Shown piece after piece: positions 28,690-36,211 of a stretch of DNA of 37,522 nucleotides (its first letter is position 1; the number at the start of each line of letters is the position of its first letter). Made by a program: the position numbers and the translations under genes. A model generated the notes under the pieces. The model worked only from the letters and a program-made list of their open reading frames with translations, was not told where the DNA came from and did not search any database. The DNA is from a virus, in IMG/VR virus record IMGVR_UViG_3300005288_000098, positions 1-37,522 of that record, one strand, 5' to 3'.

Positions 28690-28892
28690 ACTGCGCAACC
28701 TGCACATCGTGGTCATTGAAAACTAGCCCACTGGCGCGTTCTGGCATGGCTAGCTGCGTTCATTTGCAGCGGTTCGAGTACTGGCCGCCAAGACACGCTT
28801 GCGGCCGTTATACGCCCGCTGCTGCCGAGGTGGCTTCCGCCCGGCTGGCCTGGCTGGGGAAGATTGACAAAAAACACAAGGGGATGAAATGA
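28686..28892 (+). CDS. Small Cys-rich putative zinc-finger protein
   Basis: 68 residues from GTG 28686 (GTGA overlap). NCATCTSW near the N-terminus, then MASCVHLQ and RHACGRYTP give four spaced cysteines (CxxC...C...C), a likely zinc site. It resembles small Cys-rich phage proteins found near NinG/NinB genes. The stop overlaps the next start (ATGA at 28889). Confidence 0.65.
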   Translation: MNCATCTSWSLKTSPLARSGMASCVHLQRFEYWPPRHACGRYTPAAAEVASARLAWLGKIDKKHKGMK

Positions 28893-29170
28893 AACTGAAT
28901 TGCAAAGTCGGTGATCTGGCCGTGGTCATCAATGGAGAAAACGCTGGCCGCATAGTCAAGGTTGTGCTTCCATCAAAAAGGCAGGCGAACTGGTGGCTGG
29001 TGGACGTCATTGGGTCGGAGGGGGTTGGGTTTGATCTCGATGGAAATCGCGCGAAATCGAACATCGGACATATCGCAGATAAGCGGCTGCGCCCGATCCG
29101 CGACCAGCCAGGCGATGACGAGACTTTGGCTTGGGCTGGCCTGCCGCACGATTGCGGGGTGGCAGCATGA
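28889..29170 (+). CDS. Small beta-barrel-like (KOW/SH3-like) protein
   Basis: 93 residues; AAGGGG precedes ATG 28889. The sequence LNCKVGDLAVVINGENAGRI, followed by VKVVLPSKRQANWWLVDVIG, resembles a KOW/SH3-like barrel (GDLAxVxxGxNxGxIVxV) that often binds RNA or proteins. The C-terminal end is acidic. Common in phage early regions; partner unknown. Confidence 0.68.
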   Translation: MKLNCKVGDLAVVINGENAGRIVKVVLPSKRQANWWLVDVIGSEGVGFDLDGNRAKSNIGHIADKRLRPIRDQPGDDETLAWAGLPHDCGVAA

Positions 29171-29595
29171 AAATCTGGATTGACTGTGAATTCAACGAGT
29201 TCAAGGGCGAACTAATCAGCATGGCGCTGATTGACGAGGACGGGCGCGAGTTTTACCTGTCCGTGGGCTGTGACAAGCCGGGCGCATGGGTTGCGCAGCA
29301 CGTCATGCCCATCATCGGCATCAAGCCGGTTGAGATGGACGTATTCCAAGCCACGCTTTTCCTGTGGTTGAGCCGCTACAAGGCTATTCATGTGATCGCG
29401 GACTGGCCCGAAGACATCGCGCATTTCTGCAGCGCGCTCATCATCGGCCCCGGCTACCGGCTGGACACGCCGCCGCTGACGATGGAGATTCGCCGCGACC
29501 TGGATGCGGTATCGGCCATCCCGCACAACGCGCTTGAGGATGTGCGGGCAATGCGTCTGGTGCACTTGGCGATGGCTCAGGGAGTGCCGGCATGA
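29167..29595 (+). CDS. DEDDh-type 3'-5' exo(ribo)nuclease
   Basis: 142 residues from ATG 29167 (ATGA overlap; an earlier ATG at 29131 was rejected). Exo I is IWIDCEF with D6 and E8. A middle acidic motif is IADWPEDI (D79). Exo III is HNALEDVRAM with H120 and D125, the DEDDh pattern. The short length and DCEFNE start resemble RNase AS-like 3'-5' exoribonucleases. It may trim RNA or DNA during phage replication. This is the second DEDD nuclease in the genome. Confidence 0.8.
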   Translation: MKIWIDCEFNEFKGELISMALIDEDGREFYLSVGCDKPGAWVAQHVMPIIGIKPVEMDVFQATLFLWLSRYKAIHVIADWPEDIAHFCSALIIGPGYRLDTPPLTMEIRRDLDAVSAIPHNALEDVRAMRLVHLAMAQGVPA

Positions 29596-30245
29596 CGCTA
29601 ATTCGAGCAGGCATCCGGCGCCGGCCCTCGCCGTTGGGCCAGTTCATCGCTGTCAAGGCCAAAAAGTGCAAGGTGTGCCCATCCCCGATTGGTCCCGATG
29701 CCCGGCCCGGCGCTGTCGTGTGCGGCGCTGAGTGCGCGGCATCGCTGGCCATGTCCGACCGGCTGAAGGCCGAGAAGCGCCAGGCGGTCAAGGCGGCGAA
29801 GTTGGCGGCGGCTGACCGGCGCGACACGCGCGCCAAGCTGGACAAGCTCAAGCGGCCATCGAAGCATGAAGCCGAATGCCGCGCGATTGTCCAAAAGCTC
29901 GCCCGTATCCGCGACCGCAACGACGGCTGTATCTCCTGCCACATGGACGCCGATTATTCGGGGATGTGGCACGGCTCACACTTCCGGCCGGCCGGCAACA
30001 ACGCCGCCGTTCAATTCCACCTCTGGAACATCCACAAGGCTTGTGCCCAGTGCAACCTATTCAAAGGCGGGAATCTTTCGGCCTATCGCCCGCGCCTGGT
30101 GGAGAAGATTGGCGCTGAACGGGTGGAGTGGCTGGAATCGCAGAACCAACCAGTGAAAACGAATGTGGCCTACCTGATCCGCTTCAAGGCGGTGATGGGC
30201 AAGCGGCTGCGCAGGATTGAAAAACGAATGAAAGCCCAAGCATGA
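29592..30245 (+). CDS. ninG: NinG (Rap-like) recombination protein
   Basis: 217 residues; ATGA overlaps on both sides. Lambda NinG/Rap features: N-terminal zinc cluster KKCKVCPS...VVCGAEC (C26, C29, C44, C48), a Lys/Ala-rich helix, then ISCHMDADYSGMWHGSHFRP and HLWNIHKACAQCNLFKGGNL, an HNH-like metal-binding core. Rap is a structure-specific nuclease that helps phage recombination and resolves branched DNA. Confidence 0.92.
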   Translation: MTLIRAGIRRRPSPLGQFIAVKAKKCKVCPSPIGPDARPGAVVCGAECAASLAMSDRLKAEKRQAVKAAKLAAADRRDTRAKLDKLKRPSKHEAECRAIVQKLARIRDRNDGCISCHMDADYSGMWHGSHFRPAGNNAAVQFHLWNIHKACAQCNLFKGGNLSAYRPRLVEKIGAERVEWLESQNQPVKTNVAYLIRFKAVMGKRLRRIEKRMKAQA

Positions 30246-30463
30246 CGCAATTCATCATGGCCCTGTTCGGACTCACATCAATCTACTGCGCCATGGGCAA
30301 CAACCCGTGTCTGCGCAAATGGGCGCCAGTCATCGGCTTGGCTGGGCAGCCCGCCTGGGGCTGGTTCGCCTGGCAGTCGCAGGCATGGGGTCTGGGCCTG
30401 CTGGTGCTGGCGTACACGCTGGTTTACATCCGGGGTGCTTGGGTGCAGTGGGGCGGGGCATGA
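30242..30463 (+). CDS. Small membrane protein between NinG and NinB
   Basis: 73 residues; ATGA overlaps at both ends. Two or three hydrophobic segments (TQFIMALFGLTSIYCAMGN, APVIGLAGQPAWGWFAW, GLGLLVLAYTLVYIRGAWV). No family is recognised. A membrane protein between two recombination genes is unusual; it may be a passenger accessory gene. Confidence 0.65.
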   Translation: MTQFIMALFGLTSIYCAMGNNPCLRKWAPVIGLAGQPAWGWFAWQSQAWGLGLLVLAYTLVYIRGAWVQWGGA

Positions 30464-30867
30464 GCGAAGGCAAGCAGTATTTCCGGCTCGTCCATGCCGA
30501 GGCGCGCCGCCGTGCTGCTCAGGCTTGTATGGACGCCCCGGACGGGCATATCACGACGATTGCAGAGCCAACCCGCACGCTTGACCAGAACGCGGCTCAG
30601 TGGCCGATCTTGCAAGCCTTTGCTGAGCAACTGGAATGGCCGGTGAATGGCCGCATGGAGCGCCTGACCGATACCGAGTGGAAGGACATCCTGACGTGCG
30701 CGTTTAAGCAGGAGGTCGCCAGGGTGTCGCCGGGGCTGGATGGCGGCATGGTGCTGCTGGGCGCCAGGACTTCCAAGTTCGGCAAGAAGCAGTTCAGCGA
30801 GTGGCTGGAATTCCTTTATGCAACGGCAGCAGACCGAAATGTCGTGGTGTACGACGATCAAAAATGA
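30460..30867 (+). CDS. ninB: NinB (Orf-like) recombination mediator
   Basis: 135 residues from ATG 30460 (ATGA overlap). LDQNAAQWPILQAFAEQLEW, NGRMERLTDTEWKDILTCAF and GGMVLLGARTSKFGKKQFSE match the lambda NinB/Orf family. That family binds SSB and single-stranded DNA and stands in for RecFOR in loading recombinases. It ends the rightward early operon. Confidence 0.9.
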   Translation: MSEGKQYFRLVHAEARRRAAQACMDAPDGHITTIAEPTRTLDQNAAQWPILQAFAEQLEWPVNGRMERLTDTEWKDILTCAFKQEVARVSPGLDGGMVLLGARTSKFGKKQFSEWLEFLYATAADRNVVVYDDQK

Positions 30868-31160
30868 TAGCTGATTTGCACCATCAAATATAGCTCAAAC
30901 CCACGCAAGATATGGGCAACATGCTACAAAATAAGGTGCAAATAGTTACCCGCACAAGCACATCCAAAGGTAAAATGAACACACGCTACGCTCGATTGTG
31001 AGTCCCGTCATTACCGGCAACTTGAGCCGGGTCACTCCGGGTAAAGAGTGGCAGCTTTCAGCGGGTGCGATCCGTTATCAAGCAACTCGCGAACGGGTAG
31101 GCTCTGCCGCAAGGTAAATTCCCCAAGAGCGCTTTTCGGATTAACCAGGGAGAAGAAAGA
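30868..31160 (+). other. Non-coding region before terminase: inverted repeat and tandem hairpins
   Basis: No convincing gene. TTTGCACC (30875-30882) and GGTGCAAA (30935-30942) are inverted 52 bases apart. A weak promoter-like TTACCC-19-TAAAAT lies at 30946-30976. GAGTCCCG...CGGGTCACTC (31000-31037, two-base bulge) and a nested hairpin ATCCGTT/AACGGGT (31070-31098) inside GGCAG/CTGCC (31050-31108) suggest a structured leader for the late transcript. This is where a late promoter, antitermination leader or pac-related signal would be expected. Confidence 0.45.
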
Positions 31161-31706
31161 ATGGCAGCGAAGAAACCAGTGAAGGCGGTTGCAGTGAAGA
31201 AGGTGGTGAAGAAGCCGGCGCCCGCCAAGGCGCCGACAACCGCCGAGCTGCTGGGCAAGGTGGGGATTGATGTGATTTGCGCCCGTGTGGCCGATTGCCA
31301 TTTCCTGGAAAACATCGCCAGCGACTGTGGCGTGTCTCGCGGCTCACTGGTGAAGTGGCTTTCCTCTGTGGAAAACGCTGCCTTGTACGCCTGCGCGCGC
31401 GAGGCTCAGGCTGACAAAATGGCCGAGGACATCCTGCGAATCGCCGACGATGGCGCAAATGACACATACCAGACGGAAAACGGAGAGGCGACGAATCACG
31501 ATGTGATTGCGCGCTCGCGCCTGAGGGTGGATGCGCGCAAATGGCTGGCTGCCAAGATGGCGCCCAAGAAGTACGGCGAGAAGCTGGCCGTGGTGGGTGA
31601 TCCGCTGAACCCGATTGAGACGAGATCGACCCTCAATGTCACAGGGCTGTCCACTGCAACCCTGGTCGAAATCATGGCGGCCAAAGATGCAACTGAGTCC
31701 CGATGA
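31161..31706 (+). CDS. terS: Terminase small subunit
   Basis: 181 residues; AGGGAG precedes ATG 31161. A Lys/Ala/Pro-rich basic N-terminus is followed by an HTH (LENIASDCGVSRGSLVKWLS) for recognising packaging DNA. A helical region contains ARSRLRVDARKWLAAKMAPK with KYGEKL, typical of this small-subunit family. It directly precedes terL (20-base overlap). It would choose the start site for headful packaging. Confidence 0.88.
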   Translation: MAAKKPVKAVAVKKVVKKPAPAKAPTTAELLGKVGIDVICARVADCHFLENIASDCGVSRGSLVKWLSSVENAALYACAREAQADKMAEDILRIADDGANDTYQTENGEATNHDVIARSRLRVDARKWLAAKMAPKKYGEKLAVVGDPLNPIETRSTLNVTGLSTATLVEIMAAKDATESR

Positions 31707-33144
31707 GCTTTTGAGTGTGGAGCGGGAGCTGTGCCGCCGCTCCCTGGCGCACTTCGCCCGGCGCGCGTGGCATGTGCTGGAGCCTGCTGCCGAACTGAAG
31801 TGGGGGTGGGCGCTCGATGCCATCTGCCTGCACCTTGAAGCGGTCACCGATGGCCGCATCACGCGCCTGCTGATGAACGTCCCGCCCGGCTCGATGAAAT
31901 CCCTGCTGACGGGCGTGATCTGGCCGGCCTGGGAGTGGGGTCCGCGCGACATGCCTGAAATGCGGTTCATCGGCACGGCGCACGAGGAAACCCTGGCCAT
32001 CCGGGATTCGCGCAAGTGCCGCGACCTGGTGAAATCCGAGTGGTATCAAAAGCTGTGGCCGGTCGAGCTGTCCCGCGACCTCGATGGAAAGCGCGAGTTT
32101 GGCAACAGCAAGAAGGGTACGCGGCAGGCCCGATCATTCACCTCAATGACCGGCGTTCGCGGCGACCGAGTAATCCTCGACGACCCGATCAGCGCCGATT
32201 CCGCCAACAGCGAACCGAAGCTGGAGGCGGCACGCATCGCCTTCACTGAAACCCTGCCCACGCGCGTCAACAACGACAAATCGGCCATCGTGGTGGTCAT
32301 GCAGCGGCTCAGTGAAAAGGACGTGTCGGGCGTTATCTTGAGCATGGGGCTGCCCTATGTGCATTTGTGCATTCCCATGCGCTTTGATCCCGCCAGGCGC
32401 TGCACGACCTCGATAGGCTGGTCGGACCCGCGCACCGAAGAGGGTGAATTGATGTTCCCCGAGCGGTTCGGGGAGCGGCAGGTGAAGGAACTGGAGACCA
32501 CGCTGGGCAGCTACGGCACGGCGGGCCAGTTGCAGCAACGTCCCGCGCCGCGCGGCGGCGGCATCCTGAAGGAGGAATGGTACAAATACTGGACGGTGCT
32601 GCCACAGCTTGAGTTCCGAACCATCCACGTTGATACGGCGCAGAAGACCGGGCAGGAAAACGATTATTCGGTCTTGCAATGCTGGGGCCGCTCGACCGTT
32701 GGCCAGGCCGTGCTGATTGACCAGTTGCGGGATAAATGGGAGGCGCCCGAGCTGCTGATCAACGCTCGGGCCTTCTGGTTCAAACACCTGAATGCCAATC
32801 AATCCACCTTGCGGGCCATGATGGTTGAAGACAAGGTATCAGGAACCGGGCTGATTCAGACGCTGCGCAGGGAGGGTGTTCCGATCATCCCGGTGCAGCG
32901 CGACAAGGACAAGATCACCCGCGCCCACGATATCGCGCCCTTCGTGGAGTCGGGCAATGTGCTGCTGCCGATTGATGCGCCGTGGCTGTCCGACTTCCTT
33001 GGCGAGTCGTCGGCGTTCCCAGGCGGCGCACACGATGACCAGATGGACCCGATGTTTGATGCGCTGCTGGTGGTTCAGCGTGCGCCGCCGCCCCAGCCGA
33101 CATCCGTCGTCCCGCTTCCTTCGGTATCTCACTTCCGACGATAG
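31687..33144 (+). CDS. terL: Terminase large subunit
   Basis: 485 residues from ATG 31687, inside the terS end. ATPase: Walker A-like NVPPGSMKS (64-72) and Walker B RVILDDP (161-167). Nuclease: D316 in HVDTAQKTG, a middle acidic VEDKVSG (380-386) and GAHDDQMD (447-454), the RNase H-like metal triad. It powers DNA translocation and makes headful cuts. The ribosome site is weak, fitting translational coupling to terS. Confidence 0.94.
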   Translation: MQLSPDELLSVERELCRRSLAHFARRAWHVLEPAAELKWGWALDAICLHLEAVTDGRITRLLMNVPPGSMKSLLTGVIWPAWEWGPRDMPEMRFIGTAHEETLAIRDSRKCRDLVKSEWYQKLWPVELSRDLDGKREFGNSKKGTRQARSFTSMTGVRGDRVILDDPISADSANSEPKLEAARIAFTETLPTRVNNDKSAIVVVMQRLSEKDVSGVILSMGLPYVHLCIPMRFDPARRCTTSIGWSDPRTEEGELMFPERFGERQVKELETTLGSYGTAGQLQQRPAPRGGGILKEEWYKYWTVLPQLEFRTIHVDTAQKTGQENDYSVLQCWGRSTVGQAVLIDQLRDKWEAPELLINARAFWFKHLNANQSTLRAMMVEDKVSGTGLIQTLRREGVPIIPVQRDKDKITRAHDIAPFVESGNVLLPIDAPWLSDFLGESSAFPGGAHDDQMDPMFDALLVVQRAPPPQPTSVVPLPSVSHFRR

Positions 33145-33149
33145 CTATA

Positions 33150-33178
33150 TTGCATCAGTAACCGCTTGTCAATAGAAT
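33150..33178 (+). promoter_or_regulatory. Promoter-like sequence before portal
   Basis: TTGCAT (33150-33155), 17-bp spacer, TAGAAT (33173-33178). It lies in the 71-base gap between terL and portal and starts with TTGCA like the scaffold promoter. Confidence 0.45.
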
Positions 33179-33213
33179 ATGCCTATTGCCCTTGATGGGG
33201 CGCAAGGGCATAT
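33177..33213 (+). promoter_or_regulatory. Hairpin that covers the portal ribosome-binding site
   Basis: GCCCTTG (33188-33194) pairs perfectly with CAAGGGC (33203-33209), whose AAGGG is the ribosome site for ATG 33216. A second possible stem, ATATGCC (33177-33183) with GGCATAT (33207-33213), competes for part of the same sequence. No T-run follows, so translational control is more likely than termination. Confidence 0.5.
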
Positions 33214-33215
33214 CT

Positions 33216-35234
33216 ATGACGACCAAGGCGGAAAAACACGCAGCAATCCACGCGGCCGCGCTGCTGGAATTCGACGCCATTCAATCGGCGCAGCGTGACG
33301 AGCGCATGCAATGCCTGCAGGACCGGCGCTTTTACTCGATCGCCGGCGCGCAATGGGAAGGGCCACTGTCCGACCAGTTCGAAAACAAACCGCGTTTTGA
33401 AGTTAACAAGGTGCACGCGGCGGTTATCCGCATCATCAACGAGTACCGTAACAACCGCATCAGCGTCGATTTCACGCCCAAGGACGGCGCCAGCAATAAA
33501 AAGCTGGCCGAGGTGTGCGATGGCCTGTACCGCGCCGACGAGCAGGACTCGGGGGCGCAGGAGGCCTATGACAACGCCTTCGAAGAAGGTGTGGGCGGCG
33601 GCATGGGTGCCTGGCGCCTGCGGGCCTGCTACGAGGACGAGGAGGACGACGAGAACGAGCAGCAGCGCATCATCATCGAGCCGATCTTTGATGCCGACGC
33701 CTGCGTGTTCTTCGACCTGGACGCCAAGCGCCAGGACAAGGCCGACGCCACGCGCTGCTTCGTGCTGAGCGCGATGACTCGCCCGGCCTTCGAGGACGCC
33801 TACGACGAAAGCCCGACGACCTGGCCCAAGGAGATCGAGAACATCGAGTTCGACTGGTGTGCGGGCGATGTGGTCTATATCGCCGAGTATTACAAGGTCG
33901 AGGAGAAGGCCGAGGTGATCCATGTATTCCGGGGTCTCGACGGCCAGGACATGATGGTCCCGGCGTCCGAACTCGAAGAAGACGAAAACAAGCTGGCCGA
34001 ACTGCAGGCCACGGGCTTTCAGGAAGTGCGCAGGAAGCGCGTCAAGCGCAAGGTGGTGCACAAATACATCCTGAGCGGCGGCGGCATCCTGGAGGACTGC
34101 GGGATCATCGCCGGGCAGTGCATTCCCATCGTTCCCTACTACGCCAAGCGCTGGTATGTGGACGGCAAGGAGCGCTGCATGGGGCATGTGCGGCTCGCGA
34201 AGGACGCGCAGCGCCTGGCGAACATGCTGCGCTCGTGGCTGGCTGTCATCAGCGTGCGCAGCGCCATCGAAAAGCCCATCTTCACGCCCGAACAGATGGC
34301 CGGGCACACGCACATGTGGTCCGATGACTCGGTGCAGGATTACCCCTACCTGCTGGTCAACCCGATCACCGACGCGAGCGGCCAAAAGATGCCATCCGGC
34401 CCGATTGGCTACACCAAGGCGCCCAGCATTCCGCCCGGCATGGCCGCGCTGCTGCAGATCACCGAGCAGGACCTGCAGGACATTCTCGGCAGCCAGCAGC
34501 AGGGCGACGAGATGCAGTCGAACATGAGCGGCAAGGCGGTCGAGCTGATCCAGACCCGGCTGGACTCGCAGGCCTTCATCTACATGTCCAACCTGTCCAA
34601 AGCCATGAAGCGCTCGGGCGAAATCTGGCTGTCGATGGCGAAAGAGCTGCTGATCGAGGACGGCCGCGCCATGAAGACCGTCGCCACCGACGGCAAGGTG
34701 GGCAGCGCCACGATACGCACGCCGGCCTACGACGACAAGACCGGCAAGGAGTTCCTCGAAAACGACCTGGGCGATGCGAAGTTCGACGTGTGGGTGGATG
34801 TGGGGCCAAGCTCCAACAGCCAGCGCTCGGCCACCGTGCGCGCCGTCACCGGCCTGGCGCAGATGACGCAAGACCCCGAGACGCTGCAAGTGCTCATCGG
34901 CACAGCACTGGCCAACATCGAGGGCGAAGGATTGAGCGATCTGCAGGACTGGAGCCGCCGCCGCCTGGTGCGCGCCGGCGTCATCAAGCCGACCGACGAG
35001 GAAAAAGCCGAACTGGAGCAGGCCGCAGCGAACCAGCCGCCCGACCCGAACGCCGAATTCCTCAAAGCCGAGGCCGAGAAATCGCAGGCACTGAGCCAGA
35101 AGGCCCAAGCCGACACCGGGCAGTCCGTTGCCAAGACCGCGCAGATCAAGGCCGACACGCTCAAGACGCTGAGCGAAATCGGCATCGAGCAGCCGCCCGA
35201 GCCGTTCGCCGGTCAGCCCGGCATGCCTTCTTAA
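33216..35234 (+). CDS. Portal protein, P22 gp1-like
   Basis: 672 residues (P22 gp1 has 725) from ATG 33216 with AAGGG upstream; an ATG ten codons earlier lies in the hairpin. The sequence FYSIAGAQWEGPLSDQFENK, PRFEVNKVHAAVIRIINEYR and NRISVDFTPKDGASNKKLAE, and the acidic loop (EDEEDDENEQQ), match P22-type portals. The C-terminal helical barrel region (EAEKSQALSQKAQADTGQSV) lies inside the capsid. It forms the 12-subunit DNA channel. Confidence 0.92.
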   Translation: MTTKAEKHAAIHAAALLEFDAIQSAQRDERMQCLQDRRFYSIAGAQWEGPLSDQFENKPRFEVNKVHAAVIRIINEYRNNRISVDFTPKDGASNKKLAEVCDGLYRADEQDSGAQEAYDNAFEEGVGGGMGAWRLRACYEDEEDDENEQQRIIIEPIFDADACVFFDLDAKRQDKADATRCFVLSAMTRPAFEDAYDESPTTWPKEIENIEFDWCAGDVVYIAEYYKVEEKAEVIHVFRGLDGQDMMVPASELEEDENKLAELQATGFQEVRRKRVKRKVVHKYILSGGGILEDCGIIAGQCIPIVPYYAKRWYVDGKERCMGHVRLAKDAQRLANMLRSWLAVISVRSAIEKPIFTPEQMAGHTHMWSDDSVQDYPYLLVNPITDASGQKMPSGPIGYTKAPSIPPGMAALLQITEQDLQDILGSQQQGDEMQSNMSGKAVELIQTRLDSQAFIYMSNLSKAMKRSGEIWLSMAKELLIEDGRAMKTVATDGKVGSATIRTPAYDDKTGKEFLENDLGDAKFDVWVDVGPSSNSQRSATVRAVTGLAQMTQDPETLQVLIGTALANIEGEGLSDLQDWSRRRLVRAGVIKPTDEEKAELEQAAANQPPDPNAEFLKAEAEKSQALSQKAQADTGQSVAKTAQIKADTLKTLSEIGIEQPPEPFAGQPGMPS

Positions 35235-35253
35235 TATCTCACGGCTATTAAGA

Positions 35254-35282
35254 TTGCAAACGTCATAGCTTTTCGTTATTAT
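35254..35282 (+). promoter_or_regulatory. Promoter-like sequence before scaffold and coat
   Basis: TTGCAA (35254-35259), 17-bp spacer, TATTAT (35277-35282). It lies in the 101-base gap after portal. A local promoter would raise scaffold and coat expression relative to portal. Confidence 0.55.
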
Positions 35283-35335
35283 CAAACCCAAGGATTCCGT
35301 GGCGCCTATATTGCCGCGAGTGATAAAGAGGGTCT

Positions 35336-36193
35336 ATGACACTACAGGCAGAAAACGACAGCACCACCGATGCATTGGTGGTTGACACGACCGCAGCAGA
35401 CCAGACCGCGTTGACGAAAGTCGATGCGGAAAAGCCTGCGGCTGGCGCGCCCACCGCCGATGAATTCGTTGAGGTGCTGATCGAGGGGGAATCGCCGCCC
35501 CCGCAAGAGGACGAGGAGCACGCACCCGAATGGGTTCGCGGGCTGCGTAAGAAGCAAAAGGAGTTGGTTCGCGAGAACCAGGAACTCAAGCAGAAGTTGC
35601 AAGGCAGCGCCCCGGTGATCCCGGAGCTGGGCCTGAAGCCGACGCTTGAATCGTGCGATTACGACGAGGACCGCTTTGAAACGTCTCTGGACGCCTGGAA
35701 AGAGCGCAAGCGAACTCTGGAAGCCAAGGATGCCGACAAGCGCAAGGCCGACGAAGTGGCGCAAGCAGACTGGCAAGGCCGGCTGACTGCCTACGGCGAG
35801 GCCAAGAAGGGCCTGAAGGTTTCCGACTTTGAAGATGCCGAGGCAGCCGCCACGGAGCTTTTCAGCCAGACCCAGCAGGCCATCCTTGTCAAAGGCGCTG
35901 AAAACTCCGCTGTACTGATCTACGCGCTCGGCAAGAACCCAAAGATGGCGCAAGAACTCGCCTCGCTCAAAGACCCTGTTGCCTTTGCTTTCGCAGCGGC
36001 ACGACTGGAGACGAAATTGAAAGTCACGCCCCGCAAAGCCGCGCCATTGCCCGAGACGACCGTCCGCGGTTCCGCCCCGGTCTCTGGTGCTGTCGATTCC
36101 ACACTCGCACGCCTTGAGGCCGAAGCTGACAAATCGGGAGACCGCACGAAAGTCATCTCCTACAAGCGCCAGCAACGCACCAAGGCGGCATAA
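35336..36193 (+). CDS. Scaffolding protein
   Basis: 285 residues (P22 gp8 has 303); AAAGAGGG precedes ATG 35336. Acidic N-terminus (VEVLIEGESPPPQEDEEHAP), coiled coil (RGLRKKQKELVRENQELKQK), helical middle (EERKRTL/EAKDADKRKADEVA region), and a basic C-terminus (DRTKVISYKRQQRTKAA) as used by P22 scaffold to bind coat. Position between portal and coat is diagnostic. Confidence 0.88.
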   Translation: MTLQAENDSTTDALVVDTTAADQTALTKVDAEKPAAGAPTADEFVEVLIEGESPPPQEDEEHAPEWVRGLRKKQKELVRENQELKQKLQGSAPVIPELGLKPTLESCDYDEDRFETSLDAWKERKRTLEAKDADKRKADEVAQADWQGRLTAYGEAKKGLKVSDFEDAEAAATELFSQTQQAILVKGAENSAVLIYALGKNPKMAQELASLKDPVAFAFAAARLETKLKVTPRKAAPLPETTVRGSAPVSGAVDSTLARLEAEADKSGDRTKVISYKRQQRTKAA

Positions 36194-36211
36194 AACTTTT
36201 TCAAGGTTCCC

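Noticed and set aside
30972-31000. Eight-codon ORF (MNTRYARL) after AAAGG in the pre-terminase region, as an attenuation leader peptide
   Set aside because: No codon bias toward one amino acid and no clear alternative terminator-antiterminator pair. Likely chance.
30998-31108. tRNA-like gene in the pre-terminase region
   Set aside because: Hairpins do not form a cloverleaf; no T-loop consensus and no acceptor stem pairing of correct length.
33183-35291. Long minus-strand open frame opposite the portal gene (about 700 codons)
   Set aside because: It is a shadow produced by high GC in the third codon position of portal. It has no ribosome site and no recognisable protein features, and the composition is His/Arg/Gly/Leu-rich like other antisense frames here.
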